The notes under the pieces were generated by a model that was not told where the DNA came from, did not search any database, and worked only from the letters and a program-made list of their open reading frames with translations. The position numbers and the translations under genes are program-made. This document shows, one piece after another, positions 1 through 8,967 of a DNA stretch of 64,000 bases. Position 1 is the first letter of the stretch, and every line of letters starts with the position of its first letter. The stretch lies in contig NZ_LT630450.1 of the NCBI RefSeq assembly GCF_900116045.1, positions 2,132,501 to 2,196,500 of the forward strand, in the 5' to 3' direction. Source of the DNA: Desulfovibrio piger. Lineage in GTDB: Bacteria > Desulfobacterota > Desulfovibrionia > Desulfovibrionales > Desulfovibrionaceae.

Positions 1-895
<895 letters not shown>

Positions 896-1777
896 TTACC
901 CGTTCAGCGCTTCTGCGCCGCCGACGATGTCGATGAGTTCGCTGGTGATGGAAGCCTGCCGCGTCTTGTTGTAGAGCAGGGTCAACGTATTGATCATCTC
1001 GTTACAGTTACGCGTCGCGTTGTCCATGGCGGCCATACGCGCAGCGTGTTCACTGGCAGACGTATCCAGCATTCCCCGGTAGACCTGAACCTTGACGTAG
1101 CGGGGGAGCAGCTCGGCCAGAAGGGCTTCTTCCTGCGGTTCGTAAACGTACTCGCAGTGGGCTTCTTCCTGGCCCTCTTCCGCCTCCGCCTCAGGGGCAG
1201 CCAGGGGCAGCAGGCTCAGTGTGCGCGGGGGCTGATGCCCCATGGACACAAACTCGCCGTACACCATCCAGACTTCATCAAAAGCAAAGGTTTCGTAGCC
1301 GTGAATGACTTCCTGCGCGATGGAGCTGGCCAGCGAAAAGTCCAGGCTGCCCATACGGTCGCCATAGGCGACCATGATGTCGTAGCCGGCCTTGCGCACA
1401 GCGTCGCGTCCCTTGCGGCCCATGCAGGCGAAGGAGACCTTCATGCCGGCAGTGGTTTTTTCAGCAGCGAGCTTCAGGGCCGTGGTGATGATGTTGCCGT
1501 TGAAGCTGCCGCACAGGCCGCGGTCGGACGTGACCAGCACGATGGCGCAGTTTTTCTTTTCCTCATGCTCGGCCAGCAGCGGATGGGCAGTGCCCTCCAC
1601 CTTGCGGGCAAGCTCGGCCAGGACCTGGCGGTACTTGCCGGCATACGGCCGGAAGCGTTCGATGCGGGCCTGCGCGCCGCGCAGTTTCGCCGAGGCCACC
1701 ATGTTCATGGCCTTGGTGATCTGCTTGGTCTTGCCGACCCCCACGATTTTCATTTTTACGTCTTTGAGTGAAGGCAT
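896..1777 (-). CDS. atpG: F1 ATP synthase subunit gamma
   Basis: Central rotor shaft of F1, coupling c-ring rotation to conformational change in the beta subunits. The 293-residue product has the conserved N-terminal helix (MPSLKDVKMKI..TKQITKAMNMVA), the SDRGLCGSFN motif around residues 84-93, and the C-terminal helix with AARMAAMDNATRN and KTRQASITSELIDI. An acidic insert (about residues 195-220, rich in E) lies in the peripheral domain and probably reflects normal surface variation. It starts 17 bases after the atpA stop and ends 12 bases before atpD, inside the ATP synthase operon. Confidence 0.98.
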   Translation of the reverse strand: MPSLKDVKMKIVGVGKTKQITKAMNMVASAKLRGAQARIERFRPYAGKYRQVLAELARKVEGTAHPLLAEHEEKKNCAIVLVTSDRGLCGSFNGNIITTALKLAAEKTTAGMKVSFACMGRKGRDAVRKAGYDIMVAYGDRMGSLDFSLASSIAQEVIHGYETFAFDEVWMVYGEFVSMGHQPPRTLSLLPLAAPEAEAEEGQEEAHCEYVYEPQEEALLAELLPRYVKVQVYRGMLDTSASEHAARMAAMDNATRNCNEMINTLTLLYNKTRQASITSELIDIVGGAEALNG

Positions 1778-1794
1778 ATGGGTATCCCCCGGCG

Positions 1795-3303
<1,509 letters not shown>

Positions 3304-3306
3304 GTG

Positions 3307-3858
3307 CTATTCACCCCTCTTGAATGTCTCCCGAAGGATCGCCAACTGCGCGCGCAGACTTGCGTCCAGCACTCGATCACCAACCTTGAGCACCACGCCC
3401 CCAAGGATGGAAGCATCCACATCAAAGGCAAGCTCGATGCTTGCCCCCGCCTTCTTTTCAAGCTCGGCCTTGAGTTCGGCCCGCTTGTTATCCGTAAGCT
3501 CCACGGCGGTAGTGAGCGTACCACGGATAATTCCTTTGGCGTCGTCAAGCAACTTGCCGTACCAGTCGACAATCTCGCCGAGATAAGCCAGACGTTCCTT
3601 GTCGGCCAGCAGCAGGCAGAAGTTGCTGACGGTTTTGTCCGCCTTGATTTTCTTGAGCAGCTTGCCCATCACAGCCTTTTTTTCATCGATGCTGATGACC
3701 GGGCTTCTCAGCGCGGCGTCCAGCTTCGGCGAGACGGCAAGCATGTCTCCCAGCGCGGCGAGGTCGCTCCCGTAACGCGAGAGGGCCTCATCCCCTTGTT
3801 CTTTGCCCAGCGCAAATATGGCGCCGGCATATCTGCGAGCAACTATCGCGTCCGTCAA
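3307..3858 (-). CDS. atpH: F1 ATP synthase subunit delta
   Basis: OSCP-type delta subunit that ties the top of F1 to the b/b' peripheral stalk. The 183-residue protein begins MTDAIVARRYAGAIFALGKEQG, typical of the helical N-terminal domain, and ends with the family's conserved region KVGDRVLDASLRAQLAIL. Its start codon overlaps the atpF stop by four bases (ATGA), implying translational coupling with the stalk subunit it binds. Length and position in the operon are normal. Confidence 0.96.
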   Translation of the reverse strand: MTDAIVARRYAGAIFALGKEQGDEALSRYGSDLAALGDMLAVSPKLDAALRSPVISIDEKKAVMGKLLKKIKADKTVSNFCLLLADKERLAYLGEIVDWYGKLLDDAKGIIRGTLTTAVELTDNKRAELKAELEKKAGASIELAFDVDASILGGVVLKVGDRVLDASLRAQLAILRETFKRGE

Positions 3859-4442
3859 TGGAGCACCACCTTGTTGAGGGAGTTGGTAATGAGCTTTTCA
3901 TGCTCGGCGGGGGTCAGCTTTTCAGCCAGGACCTTTTCCGCTGCGTCCACAATCTCATCGGCAATGGCGGCGCGCACTTCGGCCAGCATGGTACGGCCTT
4001 CGTTCTCGGCAGTGCGGCGAGCCTGTTGCACAATCTGTTCGGCCTGGCGCTTGGCTTCTTCGACGATGGCCTGCTTCACGCTTTCGGCCTGGGTAAGGCT
4101 CTCGTCGAGGATGGCCTTGCGTTCGGACTCAAGGTTGCTGATGCGCTTTTCCACTTCATCCAGGCGCTTCTGGGCATCGGCGCGGCGGGTTTCCAGATCC
4201 TGGAGCTCCTGGCTGATGCGGGCGCGGCGGCCGGAGAAGAACTTGCGGGCCAGACCGCCCACGAAGTACCACAGGATGCCGGCGAAGATGATGAAGTTGA
4301 GCACACGCCAGCCAAAGTCGCCCCAGCGCGGCGCGTCATGCCCTTCAGAGGCCTGCGCCCCCACGGCGAAAAGCAGCGTAAGCGCAAGGACAGGCACCAT
4401 AACTCGCGTCAAGCCCAGCCCAGCGTGTTTCCATTTGCTCAA
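3855..4442 (-). CDS. atpF: F0 ATP synthase subunit b, with signal-peptide-like N-terminus
   Basis: Peripheral stalk subunit: one membrane anchor followed by a long charged coiled coil. I place the start at a TTG preceded by AAGGGGG at good spacing, giving 195 residues; the open frame continues upstream and an in-frame ATG at 4400 is a weaker alternative. The protein has two hydrophobic stretches. The first (residues 14-31, ending AVGAQA) looks like a cleavable signal peptide. The second (residues 45-65, RVLNFIIFAGILWYFVGG) is the normal b anchor. After that it is a coiled coil rich in E, R, K and A. It follows atpF' after about 100 bases and overlaps atpH. The product is unmistakable; only the start is uncertain. 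Confidence 0.93.
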   Translation of the reverse strand: MSKWKHAGLGLTRVMVPVLALTLLFAVGAQASEGHDAPRWGDFGWRVLNFIIFAGILWYFVGGLARKFFSGRRARISQELQDLETRRADAQKRLDEVEKRISNLESERKAILDESLTQAESVKQAIVEEAKRQAEQIVQQARRTAENEGRTMLAEVRAAIADEIVDAAEKVLAEKLTPAEHEKLITNSLNKVVLH

Positions 4443-4548
4443 AGCCCACCCCCTTGATTGGGTTTCTCTTGATTCTTTACCCTCGCGGTCCGAAGACCGC
4501 CCGAAAAACCACCGAGCTCGCGCGTGGCACAGTGGCAGAAACGGCGTA

Positions 4549-4968
4549 CTAGCCACGCAGCACGCGCTCGGCCAGCTGGCCGGAGAGCGTGGCGACCTGA
4601 CCGCGCAGTTCCTTCAGGGAAGCGTCGGCTTCGGCCTGCAGGTTGCGACGGGTCTCGGCAATGATCTCCTGGGCGCGCTTCTGGGCTTCAGCCACCAGGC
4701 TGGCCTGTTCGGCGGCGCCGGCTTCGCGGGCCTTTTCGCGGTTCTGGCCCGCATCCTGGCGGGCGCGGGTCAGCTGGCTGTCATAGTCGGAAAGGCGCTG
4801 TTCGGCCTGGTATTCGTAGGATTCGGATTCACCGGACATGTCGTCCATGACGGCTTTGCGCTTGCGGATGATTTCGCGGATGGGGCGAATCAGAAGGAGG
4901 TTCAGCACGTACAGTGCAATGAAGAAGTTCACCAACTGGAAAACCAAGGTGATATTAAGGTCCAACAT
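4549..4968 (-). CDS. atpF': F0 ATP synthase subunit b' (second stalk subunit)
   Basis: Partner of subunit b in a heterodimeric peripheral stalk. From the ATG preceded by GAGGGAGGATACGGTA the protein has 139 residues: a hydrophobic N-terminal helix (LVFQLVNFFIALYVLNLLLI) followed by a coiled coil (QAEQRLSDYDSQLTRARQDA and onward). An upstream in-frame ATG at 5028 lacks a ribosome-binding site and lies beyond the -10 element, so it is not used. It is the first gene of the operon. Two different b-type genes are usual in photosynthetic and many deltaproteobacterial ATP synthases. Confidence 0.94.
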   Translation of the reverse strand: MLDLNITLVFQLVNFFIALYVLNLLLIRPIREIIRKRKAVMDDMSGESESYEYQAEQRLSDYDSQLTRARQDAGQNREKAREAGAAEQASLVAEAQKRAQEIIAETRRNLQAEADASLKELRGQVATLSGQLAERVLRG

Positions 4969-5012
4969 TACCGTATCCTCCCTCTGGACGGTGTGATGTT
5001 CAAAGCTTTTAT

Positions 5013-5041
5013 AAAATACCCTCAACAAGGGGTTATGTCAA
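5013..5041 (-). promoter_or_regulatory. Sigma-70 promoter of the atp operon
   Basis: On the minus strand a perfect -35 box TTGACA (5036-5041) is followed after exactly 17 bases by the -10 box TATTTT (5013-5018), about 45 bases upstream of the atpF' start. It sits in an AT-rich stretch that contrasts with the surrounding high-GC DNA. Confidence 0.7.
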
Positions 5042-5047
5042 AGGGTA

Positions 5048-5066
5048 TTGGTGACAAAATTCGCAA
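5048..5066. promoter_or_regulatory. Possible Rex operator upstream of the atp operon
   Basis: Just upstream of the -35 box the minus strand reads TTGCGAA, five bases, then TCACCAA: an imperfect inverted repeat close to the Rex consensus TTGTGAA-N4-TTCACAA. A rex gene is present at 50193-50837, and ATP synthase genes are, as I recall, predicted Rex targets in Desulfovibrio. The match is only partial. Confidence 0.35.
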
Positions 5067-5067
5067 A

Positions 5068-5147
5068 GTCTTCGCATCTGCACAAACAATTTTATGATAT
5101 TTTTTATATATTTTTATAAAAATTTAATTATTTAAAATAGTTATGTA
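5068..5147. other. AT-rich intergenic island
   Basis: About 80 bases of nearly pure A and T (runs such as TTTTTTATATATTTTTATAAAA) lie between the atp promoter and the terminator of the neighbouring operon. This composition is extreme for this genome and is best read as an upstream promoter (UP-like) or bendable region. No gene is seen. Confidence 0.5.
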
Positions 5148-5205
5148 AAAAATAAAAATACCCGGCCCCTGGAGGAAAATGCGCGGACTTCAGGACGGGG
5201 CCGGG
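5148..5205 (-). terminator. Terminator of the glycosyltransferase operon
   Basis: Perfect 9-bp inverted repeat CCCGGCCCC (5161-5169) and GGGGCCGGG (5197-5205) with a 27-base loop. On the minus strand it is followed by TATTTTTATTTTTT. The long loop is unusual, but the stem and the T-run fit a Rho-independent terminator. Confidence 0.55.
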
Positions 5206-5271
5206 CAGGACGGGGCTGGAGCCGTCAATTTTTGGACAGGGGCGCACGCCCGGGAGCGCTGCCGGGATGTC

Positions 5272-6333
5272 TCAGACCAGCAGCCACTGCTCCGGGCCGT
5301 ACCCGGCGGCGGCCAGCCAGCGGGCGGCATCCTCGTCGGCGCCGTGGGCGGTGAGGGCGTTGAGCAGGAAACAGCGGCCCGGCCCGGGCAGGCCGTCCCG
5401 GCCGATGACCGGCACGCCGCGCACCCGCTGCCCGATCTTTTTGGGATCGATGTCCACGAAGGCGGCCACCTGCACGCCTTTTTCCCACAGGGGTGCCAGA
5501 CGGCGGCGTGCCACCCTGCCCGCGCCCAGCAGATAGACCCGCGGATGCCAGGGGTTGTGGCGCTCCAGCCAGCGGGCCAGCCAGAGGGCGCGCAGCCGGT
5601 TGTTGGCGGCCTCGCAATAGCGGCTGTCGCTGCGGGTGGCCCGGCGCGGCGGATCGTTCCAGACCAGCAGTTCCTGCGGCAGCTTGGCCATGCGCACACC
5701 GGCGTGCAGCCAGCGCAGCCACAGTTCCCAGTCCTCGGCGAAAAAGCCGTCGGCATAGCCGCCGTGCAGCCGGGGCAGCTCGCGCCGGAACATGACCGAG
5801 GGATGACTGACGGGCGTATCGCGGAAACGGTTGCGGCTGATGGCCTCATGGTCCAGCAGGCCGTTCTGCCAGTCCACGAAATGGGCAAAGCCGCGCGCCG
5901 TCTCCCGGTCGCCGCCAAAATGTACCCGTGTGGCCAGCAGGCCCGTTCCGGGATGCGCCGCCATCCAGGCGGCCTGCAGGGCCAGACGTTGCGGATGGCA
6001 GACATCGTCGGCGTCCATGCGGGCGACGAGCGCGCCCCGGGCGGCCGCAAGACCGGCATTGAGCGCGCCGGGCAGGCCCTCGTGGGGCCGGTGCAGGACG
6101 CGCAGGCAGGGATGTTCCGCCGCCAGGACATCCAGCAGGGCCGCCGTGCCGTCCGTGGAGCCGTCATCGACGGCCAGCACTTCAAAGGACGGCACAGGGG
6201 CATCCGGCGCGGGCTCCTGCCGGGCCAGGGAACGGATGGCCACGCGCAGGGGCTCTTCCCCCCCGGCCGGCAGGGGCAGGGAAGCGCCGTTCCAGACCGG
6301 CAGCAGGACGGTCACCAGCGGGCAGGCGGGCAT
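5272..6333 (-). CDS. Family 2 glycosyltransferase with C-terminal Rossmann-like domain
   Basis: A 353-residue protein starting at the ATG behind GGAGGAGAC. Residues 5-115 are a GT-A fold of family GT2: an N-terminal TVLLPVWNG strand, VDDGSTDGT at about 56-63 and the DxD-type metal motif RMDADD at 105-110. An acidic ED pair near 200 (FFAEDWELWLRW) is the likely catalytic base region. From about residue 265 a second domain begins, VYLLGAGRVARRRLAPL, continuing FVDIDPKKIGQRVRGVPVIG. This looks like a nucleotide-binding Rossmann segment similar to the N-terminus of sugar O-acyltransferases or CoA-binding domains. The acceptor and donor are unknown. It follows aroL and closes the minus-strand group. 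Confidence 0.8.
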   Translation of the reverse strand: MPACPLVTVLLPVWNGASLPLPAGGEEPLRVAIRSLARQEPAPDAPVPSFEVLAVDDGSTDGTAALLDVLAAEHPCLRVLHRPHEGLPGALNAGLAAARGALVARMDADDVCHPQRLALQAAWMAAHPGTGLLATRVHFGGDRETARGFAHFVDWQNGLLDHEAISRNRFRDTPVSHPSVMFRRELPRLHGGYADGFFAEDWELWLRWLHAGVRMAKLPQELLVWNDPPRRATRSDSRYCEAANNRLRALWLARWLERHNPWHPRVYLLGAGRVARRRLAPLWEKGVQVAAFVDIDPKKIGQRVRGVPVIGRDGLPGPGRCFLLNALTAHGADEDAARWLAAAGYGPEQWLLV

Positions 6334-6401
6334 GTCTCCTCCAGAAGAACGCACGGGGAGCGCATCAGGCCGCTGCGGGCATGACGCGTTCCCCGTGATG
6401 T

Positions 6402-6920
6402 TTACTGACGCAGCAGGGTCCGCACCGCCAGGCACAGTTCCGTGATGCTCCGGCGGGCGTCCAGTTCGTGATGGGCGGCGTCCCGGTACAGGGGCAGGCG
6501 GGCTTCCAGCACCTCGCGCACCTCGGCGTCCAGGCTCTTGCCGGTGAGGCTGGGGCGCTGGGCCTCCAGCGGGTTGCGCCGCAGGCGGGCGGCCAGCACC
6601 TCCGCCGGGGCGGACAAAAAGAAGACCCGGCCATGCTCGCGCATGTAGCGCCGGTTGGCCTCGGCCAGCACCATGCCGCCGCCGGTGGCCACCACGCCGC
6701 GGCCCGCCAGCTCCTCGCTGGCCAGGCGCAGGGATTCGCTCTCGCGGCTGCGGAAGCCCTCCCAGCCCCAGCGCTCCACCATGGTGGCCACGTCCATGCC
6801 CAGACGCTGGCAGAGATGGTGGTCCGTATCGCAGTAGGGCACGTCCAGCACTTCGGACAGGGCCTTGCCCAGCGTGGTCTTGCCGCAGGCCCGCGGGCCC
6901 ACAAGATAGATCAGGGACAT
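6402..6920 (-). CDS. aroL: Shikimate kinase (AroL type)
   Basis: Phosphorylates shikimate at the 3-hydroxyl in the aromatic amino acid pathway; cytoplasmic. The 172-residue length is normal. The P-loop is GPRACGKTT (residues 8-16), followed by the DTD motif (CDTDHHLCQRLG), GFRSRES with the shikimate-binding arginine, ATGGGMVL (shikimate binding), and the lid region RPSLTGKSL. The sequence is closer in pattern to E. coli AroL than to AroK. It lies 9 bases after the M24 peptidase stop and so is probably co-transcribed with it. Confidence 0.95.
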   Translation of the reverse strand: MSLIYLVGPRACGKTTLGKALSEVLDVPYCDTDHHLCQRLGMDVATMVERWGWEGFRSRESESLRLASEELAGRGVVATGGGMVLAEANRRYMREHGRVFFLSAPAEVLAARLRRNPLEAQRPSLTGKSLDAEVREVLEARLPLYRDAAHHELDARRSITELCLAVRTLLRQ

Positions 6921-6929
6921 GGGGCCTCC

Positions 6930-8009
6930 CTACAGGATGCGGTTGCCGTCGGCCGTGATGAGCACCGTGTATTCCCAGCGGATGCCGCCCCATTGCGGGT
7001 AGTAGAGGCCGGGCTCCACCGTGACCACCATGCCTTCCCGCAGGACCTTGTCGCCGCGACGGCCCAGGCTGGGGGCCTCGTGCGTCTCCAGTCCCACGCC
7101 GTGGCCCAGGCCGTGGGTGAACCAGGCTTCCACGCCCGCCTTTTCGAACACGCCCCGCGCCAGCGCGTAGGCCTCGTGCAGGGGCAGGCCCGGGCGCATC
7201 TTGTCCAGGGCGGCCTGCTGGGCGTCGCGCACCAGCTTCATGGTCTCGCGGAACTCCTTGTGCGGCGCGTCGCCCACCCAGAAGGTGCGCGTCTGGTCGG
7301 AGCAGTAATGGTCCACGCGGCAGCCCACGTCCACCAGCACCAGGCCGTTGTCCGGCAGTTTCTTCTCGCCGGGGATGGCGTGGGGCAGGGCCGCGTTCTG
7401 GTCCACGGCCACGATGGACGGGAAGGCCAGTTCCGAGGCGCCGTTGTCGCGGAAATATCTCTCGATGGCCCAGGCCAGCCCGGCTTCGCTGCGGCCCGGT
7501 TGCAGCTGGCTTTCCTCCAGCCAGCGCAGCATGGCGTGGTTGAGGGCGAAGGAACGCTCCAGGGCTTTGATCTCGTCCGCGTCCTTGATGACGCGCAGCT
7601 CTTCCACCAGGCCGTCGGCCGCCTGCAGATGCGCGCCGCGTCCCACGGCACGGCCCAGCGAGCGGGCGAAATTGAGGCTCACGATCTCCGCCTCCAGGCC
7701 CAGGCGGCTGCCGCAACGCCGCATGAGCCGGCCGATCTCCGTGGCCGCGTCCGGGCCGTAGATGAGGATGTGGTCCTGGTCCCAGAGCCGGGCCGCCGCA
7801 TCCTTGTAGCGGGCGTCCGTGCAGAGCCAGTCCCCCCCGTCCGCGCAGATGACCAGGCGTCCCGCGCTCTCGTTGAGTTGCACGTCATGCAGCTCGAAGC
7901 CGGAAAGGTAAAAACGGTTGGCAGCGTGGCTCACCAGCAGGGCATCCAGACCACGGGCGCGCATCAGTTGGCGCAGGCGGTCGCGTCGGGCAGCATAGGG
8001 CGTGTTCAT
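6930..8009 (-). CDS. M24 family metallopeptidase (Xaa-Pro aminopeptidase-like)
   Basis: A 359-residue pita-bread-fold peptidase, likely an Xaa-Pro aminopeptidase or dipeptidase acting in the cytoplasm. The N-terminal creatinase-like domain (residues 1-130) precedes the catalytic domain. Metal ligands are visible: two aspartates in VLVDVGCRVDHYCSDQTR, the histidine region THGLGHGVGLETHE, a glutamate in VVTVEPGLYYP, and the last glutamate in GIRWEYTVLI. I chose the ATG behind AAGGAAC; the frame stays open upstream through non-coding repeat DNA. A long perfect palindrome sits 34 bases upstream of the start. Confidence 0.9.
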   Translation of the reverse strand: MNTPYAARRDRLRQLMRARGLDALLVSHAANRFYLSGFELHDVQLNESAGRLVICADGGDWLCTDARYKDAAARLWDQDHILIYGPDAATEIGRLMRRCGSRLGLEAEIVSLNFARSLGRAVGRGAHLQAADGLVEELRVIKDADEIKALERSFALNHAMLRWLEESQLQPGRSEAGLAWAIERYFRDNGASELAFPSIVAVDQNAALPHAIPGEKKLPDNGLVLVDVGCRVDHYCSDQTRTFWVGDAPHKEFRETMKLVRDAQQAALDKMRPGLPLHEAYALARGVFEKAGVEAWFTHGLGHGVGLETHEAPSLGRRGDKVLREGMVVTVEPGLYYPQWGGIRWEYTVLITADGNRIL

Positions 8010-8042
8010 GCGGGGTTCCTTTGCAGGGAAGGCGGGGCATGA

Positions 8043-8117
8043 CCGGGGGGAAGGGGGACCTTTTTGGAAAAAGGTCCCCCTTCCCCCCGGACCCCCCAAC
8101 CCTTCCAAAAACTTTTT
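8043..8117. repeat. Dispersed long-hairpin repeat, copy 1
   Basis: A 23-bp perfect inverted repeat with a 2-base spacer (8043-8090, arms CCGGGGGGAAGGGGGACC plus TTTTT), followed by the family tail ACCCCCC..CCTTCCAAAAACTTTTT. It lies just 5' of the M24 gene, one of two copies not placed behind a stop codon. Confidence 0.85.
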
Positions 8118-8403
8118 ATTCAGGCCGGTATGGCAGGTCCCCGTCTGGCGGACACAGGGCACGGCATCGTGCGCTGCCGCCGGGCGGGGCTCTTGGGGAC
8201 AGGGTGGCATCTTAGCCGCCGTCCGGCCCGGACGCAATGGCCCGGAAGAAGACGGGCACTCGCGGGGCAGGCTGGCGTGCGCGGCGGCGGGAGTTCTCCA
8301 AGGCTGCCCGATGGAGGCGGATGTCCTTTTGTTCGCGCGCCATGAGCTTTCCCGACTATGGTAACTCATATGTTTTTCAGAGCATCGGGGAAAACGGCCC
8401 CTC
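8118..8403. other. Intergenic DNA without recognisable gene
   Basis: About 290 bases between a long-hairpin repeat and a terminator. It is GC-rich at first, then less so near 8340-8410 (GGTAACTCATATGTTTTTCAG). Short open frames exist but have no ribosome-binding site or recognisable product. It may hold the promoter of the M24/aroL group; none was convincing. Confidence 0.4.
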
Positions 8404-8442
8404 AAAAAACAAAAAAGCCTGTGTCCCCGCAGGGACACAGGC
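8404..8442 (-). terminator. Terminator of the GNAT-epimerase-ABC-F-Nudix operon
   Basis: A perfect 11-bp stem GCCTGTGTCCC / GGGACACAGGC with a 4-base loop, followed on the minus strand by TTTTTTGTTTTTT. Confidence 0.88.
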
Positions 8443-8446
8443 CGCC

Positions 8447-8536
8447 AAAGCGCGTTTGGGGAAGAAAGGGGGGAGCTCGAGGGGGGAAGGGAACCGCCTT
8501 TGCGCGCTAGCCAAAGGGGTTCCCTTCCCCCCTCGA
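8447..8536. repeat. Dispersed long-hairpin repeat, copy 2
   Basis: Begins AAAGCGCGTTTGGGGAAG and ends with the paired arms GAGGGGGGAAGGGAACC and GGTTCCCTTCCCCCCTC around a GC-rich loop. It lies 30 bases past the Nudix gene stop, core toward the gene, between the stop codon and the operon terminator. Confidence 0.85.
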
Positions 8537-8565
8537 CAAAAAACATCCCTGCGCGATCATCCTGC

Positions 8566-8967
8566 CTAACGCGGCGCGCGGGCGGGCAGGCCGGCCACCA
8601 GGTCGGCGTCGGCGGGCAGGAAGGGCAGGTCACGGGCCTGGGCGGGCGTGACCCAGCGCAGTTCCTGGCGTTCCCGGGCGCAGGGCGTGCCGTCGAAGGC
8701 GGTGACGTGGAAGAAGTGCAGCTGCACGTGCAGGTCGCGCTCGGCGTAGTCGTGCTCCACGATCTGCCAGAGCCGGCAGGCGCGCACGCTGATGCCCAGC
8801 TCCTCGCGCAGCTCGCGGCAAAGGGCCTGCTCGGCGGTCTCGCCGGGTTCGAGCTTGCCGCCGGGGAACTCCCAGTAACCGGCCAGGGGCTTGCCGTGCG
8901 GGCGCAGGGCGGCCAGCAGGTGGTCGTCCTGCCAGATGATGCCGCCGGCCACGACGATGGAGGTCAT
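8566..8967 (-). CDS. Nudix hydrolase (MutT/8-oxo-dGTP diphosphatase-like)
   Basis: A 133-residue Nudix protein that hydrolyses nucleoside diphosphate linkages, most likely a sanitiser of oxidised nucleotides. The Nudix box GX5EX7REUXEEXGU is present: GGKLEPGETAEQALCRELREELGI in the middle of the protein. The N-terminal VVAGGIIWQDDHLLAALR and the YWEFPGG motif resemble MutT. The start ATG overlaps the ABC-F stop by four bases (ATGA), so it is translated as the last cistron of a coupled operon. Confidence 0.92.
   Translation of the reverse strand: MTSIVVAGGIIWQDDHLLAALRPHGKPLAGYWEFPGGKLEPGETAEQALCRELREELGISVRACRLWQIVEHDYAERDLHVQLHFFHVTAFDGTPCARERQELRWVTPAQARDLPFLPADADLVAGLPARAPR

Noticed and set aside
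5161-5205. Inverted repeat considered as an operator of the atp operon
   Set aside because: It lies over 100 bases upstream of the atp -35 box and is followed by a T-run on the minus strand, fitting a terminator of the adjacent operon better.
5272-7716. An apparent 814-residue protein ending in the glycosyltransferase
   Set aside because: The upstream 450 residues are an out-of-frame reading of the M24 and aroL genes; a ribosome-binding site and homology begin at 6333.
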